DNA of 64,000 bases from Bacillota bacterium (lineage in GTDB: Bacteria > Bacillota > Clostridia > Lachnospirales > Lachnospiraceae), in NCBI GenBank assembly GCA_023439125.1, contig JAEXOU010000012.1:1-64000 (forward strand). Direction: 5' to 3'. Below the pieces are notes generated by a model that made no database searches, had not been told where the DNA came from, and saw nothing but the letters and a program-made list of their open reading frames with translations. Shown piece by piece: positions 7,754-17,947 of this stretch. The translations under genes were made by a program, and so were the position numbers. Numbering within the stretch: position 1 is the first letter of the stretch; each line of letters starts with the position of its first letter.

Positions 7754-8521
7754 TTACTGATTAGCTACTTTAAGAATATGACTGATTTTTTTATAGATAA
7801 TTACTGTTACAACCGATACTATGCCATACTTCATAAGATTAAATGGAGTCACCCCAAATAATATAAAGCTTGATAGTCCTTGAATCGAGGAATTCACCTT
7901 CGTTCCCTCCCCAATTAAGTAATCCATCGTTTGACCATAGCTTAAGTTCATATCGGGTCCCATTAACTGTGCATATTTCGGAAGTAAGACAAACGCATTT
8001 AAAACACCACCAACAAAAGATGCAACTATAGTTCCTATGCATAAACCCATAATAGCGTTCTTTCTATTCTTTCGTAACATATAAAGGAATGCAGATGGAA
8101 TAACAAAAGAACTTCCAATTAGAAAATTGGCGAACTCACCAACAAAAACAGATGACGTTCCATGAATAACTAGATTCAATATGATTTTGATTAATTCTAT
8201 TGTCAAACCTGCAACCGGTCCCAAGGCAAACGCTCCAATAATTACTGGCAGCTCACTAAAATCAAGTTTATAAAACCCAGGCAAAAAGCCTATAGGGAAT
8301 TCAAATAGCATAAGTACTACTGCTATTGATGATAACATTGCAATAATAATCATTCTCTTAATCTTATGATCATCTTGTTGCCTTTTTATATTATGCTTCT
8401 TAGAAAGTATGATTTCTGACCCATATGCAGATAAGACCACAACTGCAACAATGGTAACACATAAGAACAGAAAACCTAAATTTGAACTTGCTAAGTTAGA
8501 TAATTCATTGAAATTATTCAT
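7754..8521 (-). CDS. ECF transporter S component, RibU-like (riboflavin)
   Basis: A 255-aa integral membrane protein. After an N-terminal hydrophobic helix (about 15-35) and a basic linker comes the S-component core of about six helices. It has the RibU-like segments FEFPIGFLPGFYKLDFSELP and GPVAGLTIELIKI, then a VFVGEFANFLIGSSF stretch. It should bind the vitamin and dock to the shared EcfAA'T module, which is not in this window. Riboflavin specificity is inferred from similarity; no FMN riboswitch is visible upstream, so another ligand is possible. ATG 8521 follows AAAGGAGAG; the frame stays open 11 codons upstream. The extra N-terminal helix is unusual. Confidence 0.8.
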   Translation of the reverse strand: MNNFNELSNLASSNLGFLFLCVTIVAVVVLSAYGSEIILSKKHNIKRQQDDHKIKRMIIIAMLSSIAVVLMLFEFPIGFLPGFYKLDFSELPVIIGAFALGPVAGLTIELIKIILNLVIHGTSSVFVGEFANFLIGSSFVIPSAFLYMLRKNRKNAIMGLCIGTIVASFVGGVLNAFVLLPKYAQLMGPDMNLSYGQTMDYLIGEGTKVNSSIQGLSSFILFGVTPFNLMKYGIVSVVTVIIYKKISHILKVANQ

Positions 8522-8580
8522 ATGCTCTCCTTTTTTCAAGGACATTCTACTCATTACGCGTCCTTATCTTTGGACACTTT

Positions 8581-8618
8581 TATGATATAGGTAATACGTA
8601 AGAAGCTCCTATATCATA
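8581..8618. repeat. Palindrome between tex and ribU
   Basis: TATGATATAGG (8581-8591) and CCTATATCATA (8608-8618) form an 11-bp perfect stem. A GCGTCC...GGACAC hairpin follows toward ribU. The two-part layout resembles the one at 5031-5102. Confidence 0.5.
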
Positions 8619-8646
8619 AAAACCCCCCGATGATATTCATCGAGGG
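8618..8646 (-). terminator. Intrinsic terminator after tex
   Basis: Minus-strand CCCTCGATG-AATAT-CATCGGGGG followed by TTTTTATG. One pair is a T-G wobble that works only in the minus-strand RNA, which supports this direction. Confidence 0.85.
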
Positions 8647-8701
8647 ATAATATTGACTTATGTCTGCTAATATCCAAACTAATGATGAAGTCGAAATTTA
8701 T

Positions 8702-11089
8702 TTAATTAAGAATCATCGATAGCTGAATTCTCTTTTTTGGTACGTCAACACTTAATACTTTTACTTCTACAATATCACCAACACTTACTACATCGAGAGG
8801 ATGTTTTACAAACTTTTGACGAGACAATTGTGAGATATGAACCAAACCATCTTGATGAACTCCTATATCGACAAATGCACCAAAATCGATAACATTACGT
8901 ACAGTACCTTTCAGAATCATTCCTTCTTTTAAGTCCTTCATCTCAAGTACATCCGTACGCAAAATTGGTTTTGGCATCTCATCACGTGGATCTCTTCCTG
9001 GCTTTTCGAGTTCTTTCATAATATCTGTTAATGTAATCTCGCCAATTCCAAGTTCCTTTGCCATTGATTTCTTATCTTTAACAAGCTGGCTTATGGAAGC
9101 TAAACGATCCGTTGATTCTGCAGATGCATCCACTTTCACGTCTTCTTTTACAGCCTCAGATGCTACAGAAGCTTTCATTCCACCACTTGCTTGCATTGCA
9201 CTCATCAATGCCTGTCCCATCACAGTATTTGTATTACGTAACTGAATATTTTTGCTCTGACGTTCATTACGATTTCTCTTTGGAACCTGCTTTTCTTCTT
9301 TCTTAGATTCCTTTGCTTCTTTCATCGCTTGTTTCTGTTTTGCCTGCATCTCTTTCAAATCTTTTACTGTAAAGCCGAGAGCGGATAATAGCTTTTCTGC
9401 TGCCTCGTAAGACTCTGGATGAACACTTGTTGCATCTAATGGATTGTCTCCATCATTGATACGTAAAAATCCAGCACATTGTTCAAATGCTTTTGGTCCA
9501 AGCTTTGCTACCTTAAGTAACTGTTTACGATTTTCAAACTTGCCATTTTCCTCACGGTAAGTCACAATATTTTTAGCTATTACTTTCGAGATACCTGAGA
9601 TATATTCAAGCAATGACGCTGAAGCTGTGTTTAAATCTACGCCTACTTTATTGACACTATCTTCAACTACACCAGATAATGCATCACTTAACTTCTTCTG
9701 ATTCATATCATGTTGATACTGTCCAACCCCAATCGATTTTGGATCGATTTTTACCAATTCAGCTAAAGGGTCTTGTAAACGTCTTGCAATGGATGCTGCA
9801 CTTCGCTGACCTACATCGAAATTAGGGAATTCTTCTGTAGCTAATTTACTAGCAGAATATACAGATGCACCTGCTTCATTTACAATGACATAAGATACGT
9901 TCTCATCCATTTCCTTTAACATTTCAACAATTACCTGTTCTGATTCACGTGAAGCTGTACCATTACCAACTGATATCAATGTTATGTTATATTTCTTAAT
10001 CAGATTTTTTACTATCTCTTTTGTCTTTTCAACCTTAAACTGTGGAGCTGTTGGATATACAACAACCGTCTCAAGTACCTTACCAGTTGGGTCCACTACT
10101 GCCAGCTTACATCCTGTACGAAATGCTGGATCCCATCCTAAAACATACTGTCCTGTAATCGGAGGCTGCATTAATAGCTGGGTTAGATTTTGACCAAATA
10201 CCTTAATTGCGCCATCTTCCGCTTTTTCAGTTAAATCATTACGGATTTCTCGCTCAATGGCTGGAGCAATCAATCGATCATAGCTATCAGCAACAGCATT
10301 AGCTAACACCTCATTTGTGTACTCATTATTTTTTGTAATAATCTTGCCATTTAAATAAGTTAGTATACGGTCTCGTGGTGCTACCACCTTTACGTTTAAG
10401 AATTTCTCTGATTCTCCACGATTTAAAGCTAATACACGATGTCCTGCAATTTTATTAATTTTTTCACTAAACTCATAATATAACTCGTAGACAGATTCTG
10501 CTTTTGCATCTTTGGCTGTGGCAGTCAAACTACCTTCTTCTGCTGTCAGCTTACGAATATAAATACGGTAATCTGCTTCATCTGAGATCGTCTCTGCAAT
10601 AATATCTAACGCACCTTCAACTGCTTCTTGTGCTGTCTTCACTTCTTTTTCTTCTGAGATATATTTTAACGCTTCCTCTAATACAGGTTTTGTTGCATCC
10701 TGTGCCAATATATATTTTGCAAGTTCTTCTAATCCCTTTTCCTTTGCTATGGTAGCTCTCGTTCTTCTCTTTGGTCGATAAGGACGATATAAATCTTCAA
10801 CGACTACTAGGGTTTGAGCTTCTAGAATTTGTTTTCTCAGTTCTTGCGTCATCTTCCCTTGGTCTTCAATACTTGAAATAACCGTTGCTTTCTTGTCTTC
10901 TAAATTTCTAAGATAAGAAAGTCGTTCTGAAAGATTTCTTAATACTTCATCATTTAAGGAACCTGTTACTTCCTTACGATAACGTGCAATAAAAGGAATT
11001 GTATTTCCCTCATCAATTAATTGAACCGTAGCTTCTACCTGTTCTAATCTTATTCCAAGTTCATCACTTAATTGTTTTAAAATGTTCAT
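8702..11089 (-). CDS. tex: Tex-family RNA-binding transcription accessory protein
   Basis: A 795-aa cytosolic protein of the Tex/Spt6-like family. In order: N-terminal helical domain with GNTIPFIARYRKE (about 28-40); a YqgF-like nuclease fold with LGWDPAFRTGCKLAV (about 318-332); helix-hairpin-helix segments (VGVDLNTAS, VAKLGPKAFEQCAGFLRI); and a C-terminal S1 domain (LKEGMILKGTVRNVIDFGAFVDIG, near 725-748). Typical Tex proteins are about 720 aa; the excess is a charged, low-complexity linker of roughly 75 residues (about 590-665, KKEEKQVPKRNRNERQ onward) before the S1 domain. ATG 11089 is preceded by GGAGG. Monocistronic, with its own terminator. Confidence 0.93.
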   Translation of the reverse strand: MNILKQLSDELGIRLEQVEATVQLIDEGNTIPFIARYRKEVTGSLNDEVLRNLSERLSYLRNLEDKKATVISSIEDQGKMTQELRKQILEAQTLVVVEDLYRPYRPKRRTRATIAKEKGLEELAKYILAQDATKPVLEEALKYISEEKEVKTAQEAVEGALDIIAETISDEADYRIYIRKLTAEEGSLTATAKDAKAESVYELYYEFSEKINKIAGHRVLALNRGESEKFLNVKVVAPRDRILTYLNGKIITKNNEYTNEVLANAVADSYDRLIAPAIEREIRNDLTEKAEDGAIKVFGQNLTQLLMQPPITGQYVLGWDPAFRTGCKLAVVDPTGKVLETVVVYPTAPQFKVEKTKEIVKNLIKKYNITLISVGNGTASRESEQVIVEMLKEMDENVSYVIVNEAGASVYSASKLATEEFPNFDVGQRSAASIARRLQDPLAELVKIDPKSIGVGQYQHDMNQKKLSDALSGVVEDSVNKVGVDLNTASASLLEYISGISKVIAKNIVTYREENGKFENRKQLLKVAKLGPKAFEQCAGFLRINDGDNPLDATSVHPESYEAAEKLLSALGFTVKDLKEMQAKQKQAMKEAKESKKEEKQVPKRNRNERQSKNIQLRNTNTVMGQALMSAMQASGGMKASVASEAVKEDVKVDASAESTDRLASISQLVKDKKSMAKELGIGEITLTDIMKELEKPGRDPRDEMPKPILRTDVLEMKDLKEGMILKGTVRNVIDFGAFVDIGVHQDGLVHISQLSRQKFVKHPLDVVSVGDIVEVKVLSVDVPKKRIQLSMILN

Positions 11090-11222
11090 ATTTCCTCCTA
11101 TGCATATTACAAACTTATTTGTAATAGTGCCTGCATCGAATGCGCAAGTTTCTCTACTAACGTATTCTTTTGCTTATTTTAATTATTCTATCATTAATTG
11201 TTTACAAGTGCAAGATAATGAC

Positions 11223-12965
11223 TTATACGCTTCGAAATCCCAATTCATACAATGCGGCATAATTTCCACGTAATTTCATTAGTTCTTCATGTGTTCCTTG
11301 TTCCGCAATTCCATCATCAGTTAAAACAATAATTGTCTTTGCATTCCTGATTGTAGATAAGCGATGTGCAATAACAAACGTAGTTCGGTTCTTAGACAGC
11401 TTCTCTAAGGATTCCTGTACTACCTTCTCACTTTCATTATCAAGTGCAGAAGTTGCTTCATCAAAGATGAGAATCGGTGGATTCTTTAAAAATACTCTTG
11501 CAATACTCAATCGTTGCTTCTGACCACCAGATAACTTAATTCCACGTTGCCCAATGTAAGTTTGATAACCATCTGGCAAGCTTTCGATAAATTCATGTGC
11601 ATTGGCATTTTTAGCAGCTTCCATCACCTCTTCCATTGTTGCATCCAAATTACCATATCGAATGTTATCTGCAACCGTACCAGCAAAAAGATATACATCC
11701 TGTTGTACCATACCAATATGCTTTCTCAGGGAATTGAGCTTAATGTTTCTTATATCCTGTCCATCAATTAAAATACTTCCATTCGTAACATCATAAAATC
11801 TTGGAATTAGGCTACAAAGCGTCGTTTTACCAACACCCGAGGAACCAACTAGTGCAACATATTCACCTGCAGATACATTAAGATCGATGTTTTTAAATAC
11901 ATCTGTTGTTGTATCTTGATAACGAAACGCAACCTGTTTGAATGTTATTTCACCTCGAACATTTACTAAATCCATCGCATTCGGTGTGTCTACGATATCT
12001 GGTTTTGTCTCTAATATCTCCATAAATCTAGAGAATCCAGTAATACCGCTTTGAAATTGCTCTGTGAAATTAATCAGTTTACGTACCGGTTCAATAATAT
12101 TACTTACGTATAGAAGAAATGTTAACATATCACTTATTTCAATTCCACTTGTTGCTATTAAAATACCGCCTCCAACAATAACAGCAACATTGATTAAACT
12201 CGTGAATAAAGATAATCCAGAATGAAATGTCGCCATCTGCCAGTATGCATGGTCTTTACTCTCCACGAATCTACTGTTTCCCGAATGAAACTTCTCTATC
12301 TCTTTTGCTTCATTCGCAAAGGATTTCACGACACGAATCCCAGAAAGATTATCTTCAATTTGTGCATTAATATCCCCAATGCATTCACGATTTTTACGAA
12401 AAGCTCGATTCATACGGTTCTTCATAATATAGGCAAATATGCCCATGATCGGTAAAAATGTGAATAAAATTAATGTCAGTTTCCATTCAATTCTCACAAG
12501 TATAATGAAGGCACCAAAAAACTTAATTATTGAAATTACAATATCTTCTGGACCATGATGACATAATTCAGTAATATCGAATAAATCATTTGTGATACGT
12601 GTCATTAACTGACCAGTTTTCTGATTATCATAGAAGTTGAAGGACAATGTTTGAAAATGAGTGAAGATCTCATTTCGCATATCAAATTCCATCTTAGCTC
12701 CCATCATATGACCTTTATAGGCGACATAAAAATTACAAAATAATTCGATTAATGCCAAGCCTAACATTACTGCAGCCAGCTTAATTATTATTCGTACTGC
12801 TTCATGAATCTCATAATTAATTAAGACCGTATTTGTTATATAGCGAACAATCATTGGATAAATAAGTGATATGATTGCGACAAGAAGTGCACAGAACAAA
12901 TCCGAAAAAAACAGCATCTTATATGGCTTATAGTAGGATAAGAATTTCTTTGCTCTTAGATTCAT
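11223..12965 (-). CDS. ABC exporter, fused permease-ATPase half-transporter
   Basis: A 580-aa type IV ABC exporter (MdlB/MsbA-like). Six transmembrane helices occupy about residues 1-300, followed by a nucleotide-binding domain with Walker A GSSGVGKTT, the signature LSGGQKQR, Walker B ILIFDEATSALD and the switch AHRLST, all intact. It should homodimerise or pair with another half-transporter; the substrate (lipid, drug or peptide) cannot be told from sequence. ATG at 12965 has GAAGGAGA seven nt upstream; an in-frame ATG at 12980 has no ribosome-binding site. It stands alone, with 133 bp to tex and 207 bp from pfkA. Confidence 0.9.
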   Translation of the reverse strand: MNLRAKKFLSYYKPYKMLFFSDLFCALLVAIISLIYPMIVRYITNTVLINYEIHEAVRIIIKLAAVMLGLALIELFCNFYVAYKGHMMGAKMEFDMRNEIFTHFQTLSFNFYDNQKTGQLMTRITNDLFDITELCHHGPEDIVISIIKFFGAFIILVRIEWKLTLILFTFLPIMGIFAYIMKNRMNRAFRKNRECIGDINAQIEDNLSGIRVVKSFANEAKEIEKFHSGNSRFVESKDHAYWQMATFHSGLSLFTSLINVAVIVGGGILIATSGIEISDMLTFLLYVSNIIEPVRKLINFTEQFQSGITGFSRFMEILETKPDIVDTPNAMDLVNVRGEITFKQVAFRYQDTTTDVFKNIDLNVSAGEYVALVGSSGVGKTTLCSLIPRFYDVTNGSILIDGQDIRNIKLNSLRKHIGMVQQDVYLFAGTVADNIRYGNLDATMEEVMEAAKNANAHEFIESLPDGYQTYIGQRGIKLSGGQKQRLSIARVFLKNPPILIFDEATSALDNESEKVVQESLEKLSKNRTTFVIAHRLSTIRNAKTIIVLTDDGIAEQGTHEELMKLRGNYAALYELGFRSV

Positions 12966-13096
12966 AATTATCTCCTTCATACAATAATCTAATTATAAGT
13001 GTTGATTATACACATATGTAAAATATTTGTAAAGCAAAGAAGAAAGTGGTTTCCATGCCAAAAATCCTCACGTACGTTGTACAAAATGAGGTCAAA

Positions 13097-13161
13097 CATA
13101 AAAAGCGTTTCATAAACAATGTTCTGTACTTTACGTACTCGCATAGTCTATGAACGCTTTT
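13097..13161 (-). terminator. Terminator after pfkA
   Basis: AAAGCGTTCATA and TATGAAACGCTTT (minus strand) pair across a loop containing GTAC...GTAC, and TTTTTATG follows. The arms carry one bulged base. Confidence 0.65.
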
Positions 13162-13172
13162 ATTATTTCACA

Positions 13173-14156
13173 TTATCTTGATAACTTCTTTGACATCTCA
13201 AACAAATACTCATCCAAATCCTTCTTCATGGCTAATGCTTCATTAATATCATAATCCACAAATTCTCCATGACGGTAAGCAACAACACGATTACTTCCAC
13301 CACGAGTTAAGATATCAACTGCTTTTGCACCCATAGCTGAGGCATATACTCGATCCTTACAGGTTGGGCTTCCACCTCTTTGAATATGTCCAATGATTGT
13401 TGCTCTAGTTTCCATACCAGTTGCAGCTTCAATACGTTTCGCCATCCCATAGGAATCGCCAACACCTTCCGCATTTACAATGATATGATGTTTCTTACCT
13501 ATTTTACGTTTTTCTATAATATTGTTAATAATTCTCTGTTCATCACGATCATAACGCTCGGTAGTTAATATATCCTCTGCACCATTGGCAATACCACACC
13601 ATAATGCAAGATATCCTGCGTTCCTACCCATTACTTCGATTATACTGCAACGTTCATGTGAAGTTGATGTATCACGAACCTTATCAATTGCCTCCATTGC
13701 TGTATTTACAGCTGTATCAAATCCAATTGTATATTCTGTACAAGCAATATCAAGATCGATTGTTCCTGGTACCCCAACTGTATTAATGCCTCTTGCTGCC
13801 AATTGTTTCGCTCCTTGGAAGGAACCATCTCCTCCAATTACAACAAGACCGTCAATACCATATTTTTTGCAGATTGCAGCTGCTTTATCCTGACCTTCTT
13901 TTGTCATCATCTCAGGGCAACGTGCAGTATATAGAATTGTACCACCACGTTGTATAATATCAGCTACACTCTTAGCATCCATATCTATAATATCTTCCTC
14001 TAATAAACCTGTATAACCTCTGCAAATGCCTTTTACCTTTAAGCCATTAGCAAGTGCAGTACGAACAACTGCGCGAATAGCCGCATTCATTCCCGGTGCA
14101 TCCCCACCACTAGTAAGTACACCGATCGTCTTAACTTGTTTTTTTGTGTTCGCCAT
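13173..14156 (-). CDS. pfkA: ATP-dependent 6-phosphofructokinase
   Basis: Glycolytic enzyme making fructose 1,6-bisphosphate. The 327-aa protein has the nucleotide loop GVLTSGGDAPGMNA at 12-25, GGDGS near 108-112 (glycine after the aspartate, typical of ATP enzymes), GTIDxD near 135, VEVMGR-type IEVMGRNAGYLAL and GHIQRGG. The catalytic aspartate of TID is kept, but the usual TIDND reads TIDLD, and PGTD-like residues after it read ACTE. The start has CGGAGG upstream. dnaE lies 202 bp upstream with no obvious terminator between, so dnaE-pfkA co-transcription is likely. Confidence 0.95.
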   Translation of the reverse strand: MANTKKQVKTIGVLTSGGDAPGMNAAIRAVVRTALANGLKVKGICRGYTGLLEEDIIDMDAKSVADIIQRGGTILYTARCPEMMTKEGQDKAAAICKKYGIDGLVVIGGDGSFQGAKQLAARGINTVGVPGTIDLDIACTEYTIGFDTAVNTAMEAIDKVRDTSTSHERCSIIEVMGRNAGYLALWCGIANGAEDILTTERYDRDEQRIINNIIEKRKIGKKHHIIVNAEGVGDSYGMAKRIEAATGMETRATIIGHIQRGGSPTCKDRVYASAMGAKAVDILTRGGSNRVVAYRHGEFVDYDINEALAMKKDLDEYLFEMSKKLSR

Positions 14157-14358
14157 TGTTTTACCTCCGAAAATTATATCGAAATATTTTTACATAATGA
14201 ATACCAATTTCAAAGTTTTGCTTAACTTTAATCATTGTAAACCATGCGTATTTGTTTTTCAATACTCTTTTCACCAAGAAATAGACTTTTTACAACACTT
14301 TTTTCTCCATTTTTTAGTTTTTTCCTAATAAAAGCATTTAAATTGTAAAAGGAAGTAT

Positions 14359-17300
14359 TTACAGCTTATATAAAACCTTCACATTTTCTTCCGAAAACTT
14401 TTCGTAAAATTGATTCCTAAGTTCCAAATTCCATTCCACTGACATGCTTTTTGGCAAACGTTTTACGACCTTTTCCTTCTCACAGAATATGACAACCTGA
14501 TCTATTCCATCATATGGCTGAATGAGACGATTCAGTGTTTGCTCTTGTGATAAAAATTGTTCTTTATCTGCAAACTTAATCCAAATCTCACGAGGTATCT
14601 CATCAAAAGGAATGATACTCTGACAAATCATCTTTGCTGGTTTATCTTCTTCAACTGCGATCTTACCTTGAATTAAAACTCGCTTATCTACCTCAATTAT
14701 ATTTTTATATTTCTCATAATCACGTGGAAAAACAATAATCTCTACTACACCAAACATATCCTCCAATGTAATAAATGCCATAACACTATTTGTTCTAGTA
14801 GTTTTTAAGGTACGCGAAGTAATCATTCCACCTAAGGTTTCTACATTCCCATCTTGAACTCTCACTTTATTTGTCTCTTCATCGATGACAAAATCCGCTG
14901 TATTCACTGTAGCATTTTTCTTAAGAAGCTGCTCATATGCATCAAGTGGATGCCCACTAACATAGATTCCTAACACTTCTTTTTCAAATGCTAACTTTTC
15001 TTCCATGGTATATTCCCCAACATTCGGCATTGGGTACTGATCTTGTTCTACTTTTGCATCACTATCAAGATCAAATAAGGACATTTGACCTGTCATAGCA
15101 CGCTTTCTTTCTTGTGCTACACCATCTAATATTTGCACATAGATATGCATTAACTGCTTTCTTGTTCCAGGTAAACTATCAAATGCACCGGATTTAATAA
15201 AACTTTCGATTGTCCTCTTATTTACTTCTTTATTGGATAAACGGGAAGAAAAATCTTTTAGGCTAGTAAACAAGCCATTCTCTTCTCTTTCATGAACGAG
15301 TGCATCAATCACCGGGCGTCCTAAGCCTTTTATTGCGTTCAATCCATAACGAATATAACCATCCTTTACTGTAAATGAAGCATATCCTTCATTTACATCC
15401 GGTGGCAACAGTTTAATTCCCATTTGGCGACAAGTATAAATATATTCTGCAACTTTTGTTGGATTATCTATAACTGATGTCATAAGTGCAGCCATAAATT
15501 CAACTGGATAATAACATTTTAAATATGCCGTTTGATAAGAAACAACTGCATATGCTGCAGCATGTGATTTATTAAATGCATACTTTGCGAAATCTGTCAT
15601 CTCATCATAAATATGATTTGCTACTTTTTCTGGTATTCCTTTTGCGATACATCCAGGAACCCCTTCTTCGACATTCCCATATACGAAATTCTGACGTTCT
15701 TTCTCCATAACAGAAGCTTTTTTCTTGGACATTGCACGTCGTACCAAATCACTTCGCCCAAAGCTATAACCAGCCAATTCACGTACAATTTGCATTACCT
15801 GTTCCTGATATACGATACAACCATAAGTTGGAGCTAATATTGGCTCTAACTCTTTACACTCATATTCAATACTATCCTGCTTTTGCTTTCCTTGAATATA
15901 TTTCGGTATAAAATCCATTGGACCCGGGCGGTATAAGGAGATTCCAGCAATAATATCCTCTAAGGAACTTGCTTTTAATTCCTTCATAAAGTTTTTCATA
16001 CCAGTACTTTCTAACTGAAAGATACCTTCTGTTTTTCCTGAAGCAATTAGTTCAAAAACCTTACTATCATTATAGTCAATCTCATCTATTTTTAGTACGT
16101 TTTCAGTACTCCGACTTTGATTCACGATATTTACTGCATTCTGTATTACTGTTAATGTTCGAAGACCTAAAAAGTCCATCTTTAATAAACCAAGCTCTTC
16201 TAGTGTGGTCATTGTAAACTGAGTTGTAATCGCATCTTCTGAACCACGAGACAAAGGAACATATTCATCAACTGGAGCGTTACTTATAACAACACCTGCA
16301 GCATGCATTGAAGTATGTCTTGGTAAGCCCTCCAAACGTTTTGACATATCAATTAAGTAATTGATTTCCTTATCATTTTGATATAATTTTCTCAAATCAG
16401 GATTTATTTCAAGTGCACGATCGATTGTAATATTTAACTCTGTTGGAATCATCTTTGCAACAACATCGACAGAAGCATACGACATATCCAATGCTCTTCC
16501 AACATCTCGAATAACTCCACGTGCAGCCATTGTACCAAAAGTTACAATCTGAACTACTTTATCTTTTCCATATTTACTAACTACATAATCGATAACTTCT
16601 TGTCTACGTTCATAGCAAAAATCGATATCAATATCAGGCATAGTGAGTCGCTCTGGATTTAAAAAACGTTCAAACAATAGACTATAACGAATTGGATCTA
16701 TATCCGTGATTTCAAGACAATAGGAAACAACACTACCTGCAGCACTTCCCCTTCCTGGTCCTACAGCAATTCCATGGTCTTTTGCGTACTTGATAAAATC
16801 CCACACAATCAAGAAATAATCAACAAAGCCCATGCCATGAATTGTATCCAATTCATAGTGAAGTCGATCCCATAACTCCTGTGAAGGAGTTTCATATCGG
16901 CGTAATAAACCTTCCGAACATAGTTTATTCAAATATTCCCATGCTGTATATCCTGTAGGTACGTCATACTTAGGAAGTTTATAGTTACCAAACTCAATTG
17001 AAACATTACAACGTTTTGCAATCTCACCTGTATTCTCAATTGCTTCAAGCGCATAAGGAAAGAGTGCTTTCATCTCTTCTGGCGATTTCATATAGAATTG
17101 ACCGCCTTCGTAACGCATACGGTCCTCATCCTGTACTTTCTTTTGTGTTTGAATGCACAATAGAATATCATGCGCTTGGGCATCTGAAGCCAATGTATAA
17201 TGAATATCATTTGTTACAACTAGAGGAATCTTTGTTTCTTCATGAAGTCGTAACATCCCCTGATTTACTTGTTTTTGTTCTGGATAACCATGATCTTGTA

Positions 17301-17823
17301 ACTCTAAGAAAAAATTACCCTCTCCAAAAATTTCTTGTAAACGATAGGCTGATTTTTTTGCTTCCTCATACATACTACGGCGTAAAGAAACTGATACTTC
17401 TCCCGCAAGACAAGCTGATAAAGCTATAATACCTTCATGAAATTGCTCTAATATCTCATAATCAACACGAGGTTTATAATAAAAACCTTCCGTAAAGCCA
17501 CGGGATACAATTTTCATCAAGTTGTGATATCCTATATTATTCTCAGCTAATAAAACCAAGTGATAGTAACGGTCATCTGATACGTTGCCTTCCTTATCAA
17601 ATCTGGAATTAGGTGCCACGTAAATTTCACAACCTATGATTGGCTTAATTCCCTCCGCTATACAAGCACGGTAAAAATCGATTGCACCATACATTACACC
17701 GTGATCGGTAATTGCAAGAGAATCCATTCCAAGCTCTTTTGCTCTTGCCGCCATCTCTTTGATCTTACCAGAACCATCAAGCAAGCTATATTCTGTATGA
17801 ACGTGTAAATGTGTAAAACTCAT
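14359..17823 (-). CDS. dnaE: DNA polymerase III alpha subunit (DnaE)
   Basis: Replicative polymerase of the C family. The 1154-aa protein begins with a PHP domain (HLHVHTEYSLLDGSGKI, residues 5-21), continues with the polymerase core including GPGRGSAAGS and the catalytic PDIDIDF, then HhH segments (VNKRTIESFIKSGAFDSL) and an OB-fold near residue 980-1060. Length and layout match DnaE rather than PolC (no exonuclease domain). ATG 17823 is preceded by GAAGGGA; the frame stays open ten codons further upstream without a ribosome-binding site. Confidence 0.97.
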   Translation of the reverse strand: MSFTHLHVHTEYSLLDGSGKIKEMAARAKELGMDSLAITDHGVMYGAIDFYRACIAEGIKPIIGCEIYVAPNSRFDKEGNVSDDRYYHLVLLAENNIGYHNLMKIVSRGFTEGFYYKPRVDYEILEQFHEGIIALSACLAGEVSVSLRRSMYEEAKKSAYRLQEIFGEGNFFLELQDHGYPEQKQVNQGMLRLHEETKIPLVVTNDIHYTLASDAQAHDILLCIQTQKKVQDEDRMRYEGGQFYMKSPEEMKALFPYALEAIENTGEIAKRCNVSIEFGNYKLPKYDVPTGYTAWEYLNKLCSEGLLRRYETPSQELWDRLHYELDTIHGMGFVDYFLIVWDFIKYAKDHGIAVGPGRGSAAGSVVSYCLEITDIDPIRYSLLFERFLNPERLTMPDIDIDFCYERRQEVIDYVVSKYGKDKVVQIVTFGTMAARGVIRDVGRALDMSYASVDVVAKMIPTELNITIDRALEINPDLRKLYQNDKEINYLIDMSKRLEGLPRHTSMHAAGVVISNAPVDEYVPLSRGSEDAITTQFTMTTLEELGLLKMDFLGLRTLTVIQNAVNIVNQSRSTENVLKIDEIDYNDSKVFELIASGKTEGIFQLESTGMKNFMKELKASSLEDIIAGISLYRPGPMDFIPKYIQGKQKQDSIEYECKELEPILAPTYGCIVYQEQVMQIVRELAGYSFGRSDLVRRAMSKKKASVMEKERQNFVYGNVEEGVPGCIAKGIPEKVANHIYDEMTDFAKYAFNKSHAAAYAVVSYQTAYLKCYYPVEFMAALMTSVIDNPTKVAEYIYTCRQMGIKLLPPDVNEGYASFTVKDGYIRYGLNAIKGLGRPVIDALVHEREENGLFTSLKDFSSRLSNKEVNKRTIESFIKSGAFDSLPGTRKQLMHIYVQILDGVAQERKRAMTGQMSLFDLDSDAKVEQDQYPMPNVGEYTMEEKLAFEKEVLGIYVSGHPLDAYEQLLKKNATVNTADFVIDEETNKVRVQDGNVETLGGMITSRTLKTTRTNSVMAFITLEDMFGVVEIIVFPRDYEKYKNIIEVDKRVLIQGKIAVEEDKPAKMICQSIIPFDEIPREIWIKFADKEQFLSQEQTLNRLIQPYDGIDQVVIFCEKEKVVKRLPKSMSVEWNLELRNQFYEKFSEENVKVLYKL

Positions 17824-17910
17824 ATATTGTCCCTTCTTTATTAATGAACGCATACTTATAGCGTTGTAATCTTTTTAGTTATTAATAATCGTAATTGTTC
17901 GAAAATATCG

Positions 17911-17944
17911 AAAGTACGATGAGAATAGCTACTCATCGTACTTT
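17911..17944 (-). terminator. Stem-loop at the end of the polysaccharide deacetylase gene
   Basis: AAAGTACGATGAG (17911-17923) and CTCATCGTACTTT (17932-17944) form a perfect 13-bp stem with an 8-nt loop right after the stop codon. The T-tract is weak, so it may act partly as an RNA-stabilising structure. Confidence 0.65.
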
Positions 17945-17947
17945 AAA

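Noticed and set aside
8555..8701. FMN riboswitch upstream of ribU
   Set aside because: No conserved FMN core is present; the segment contains the tex terminator and an AT-rich palindrome and is too short.
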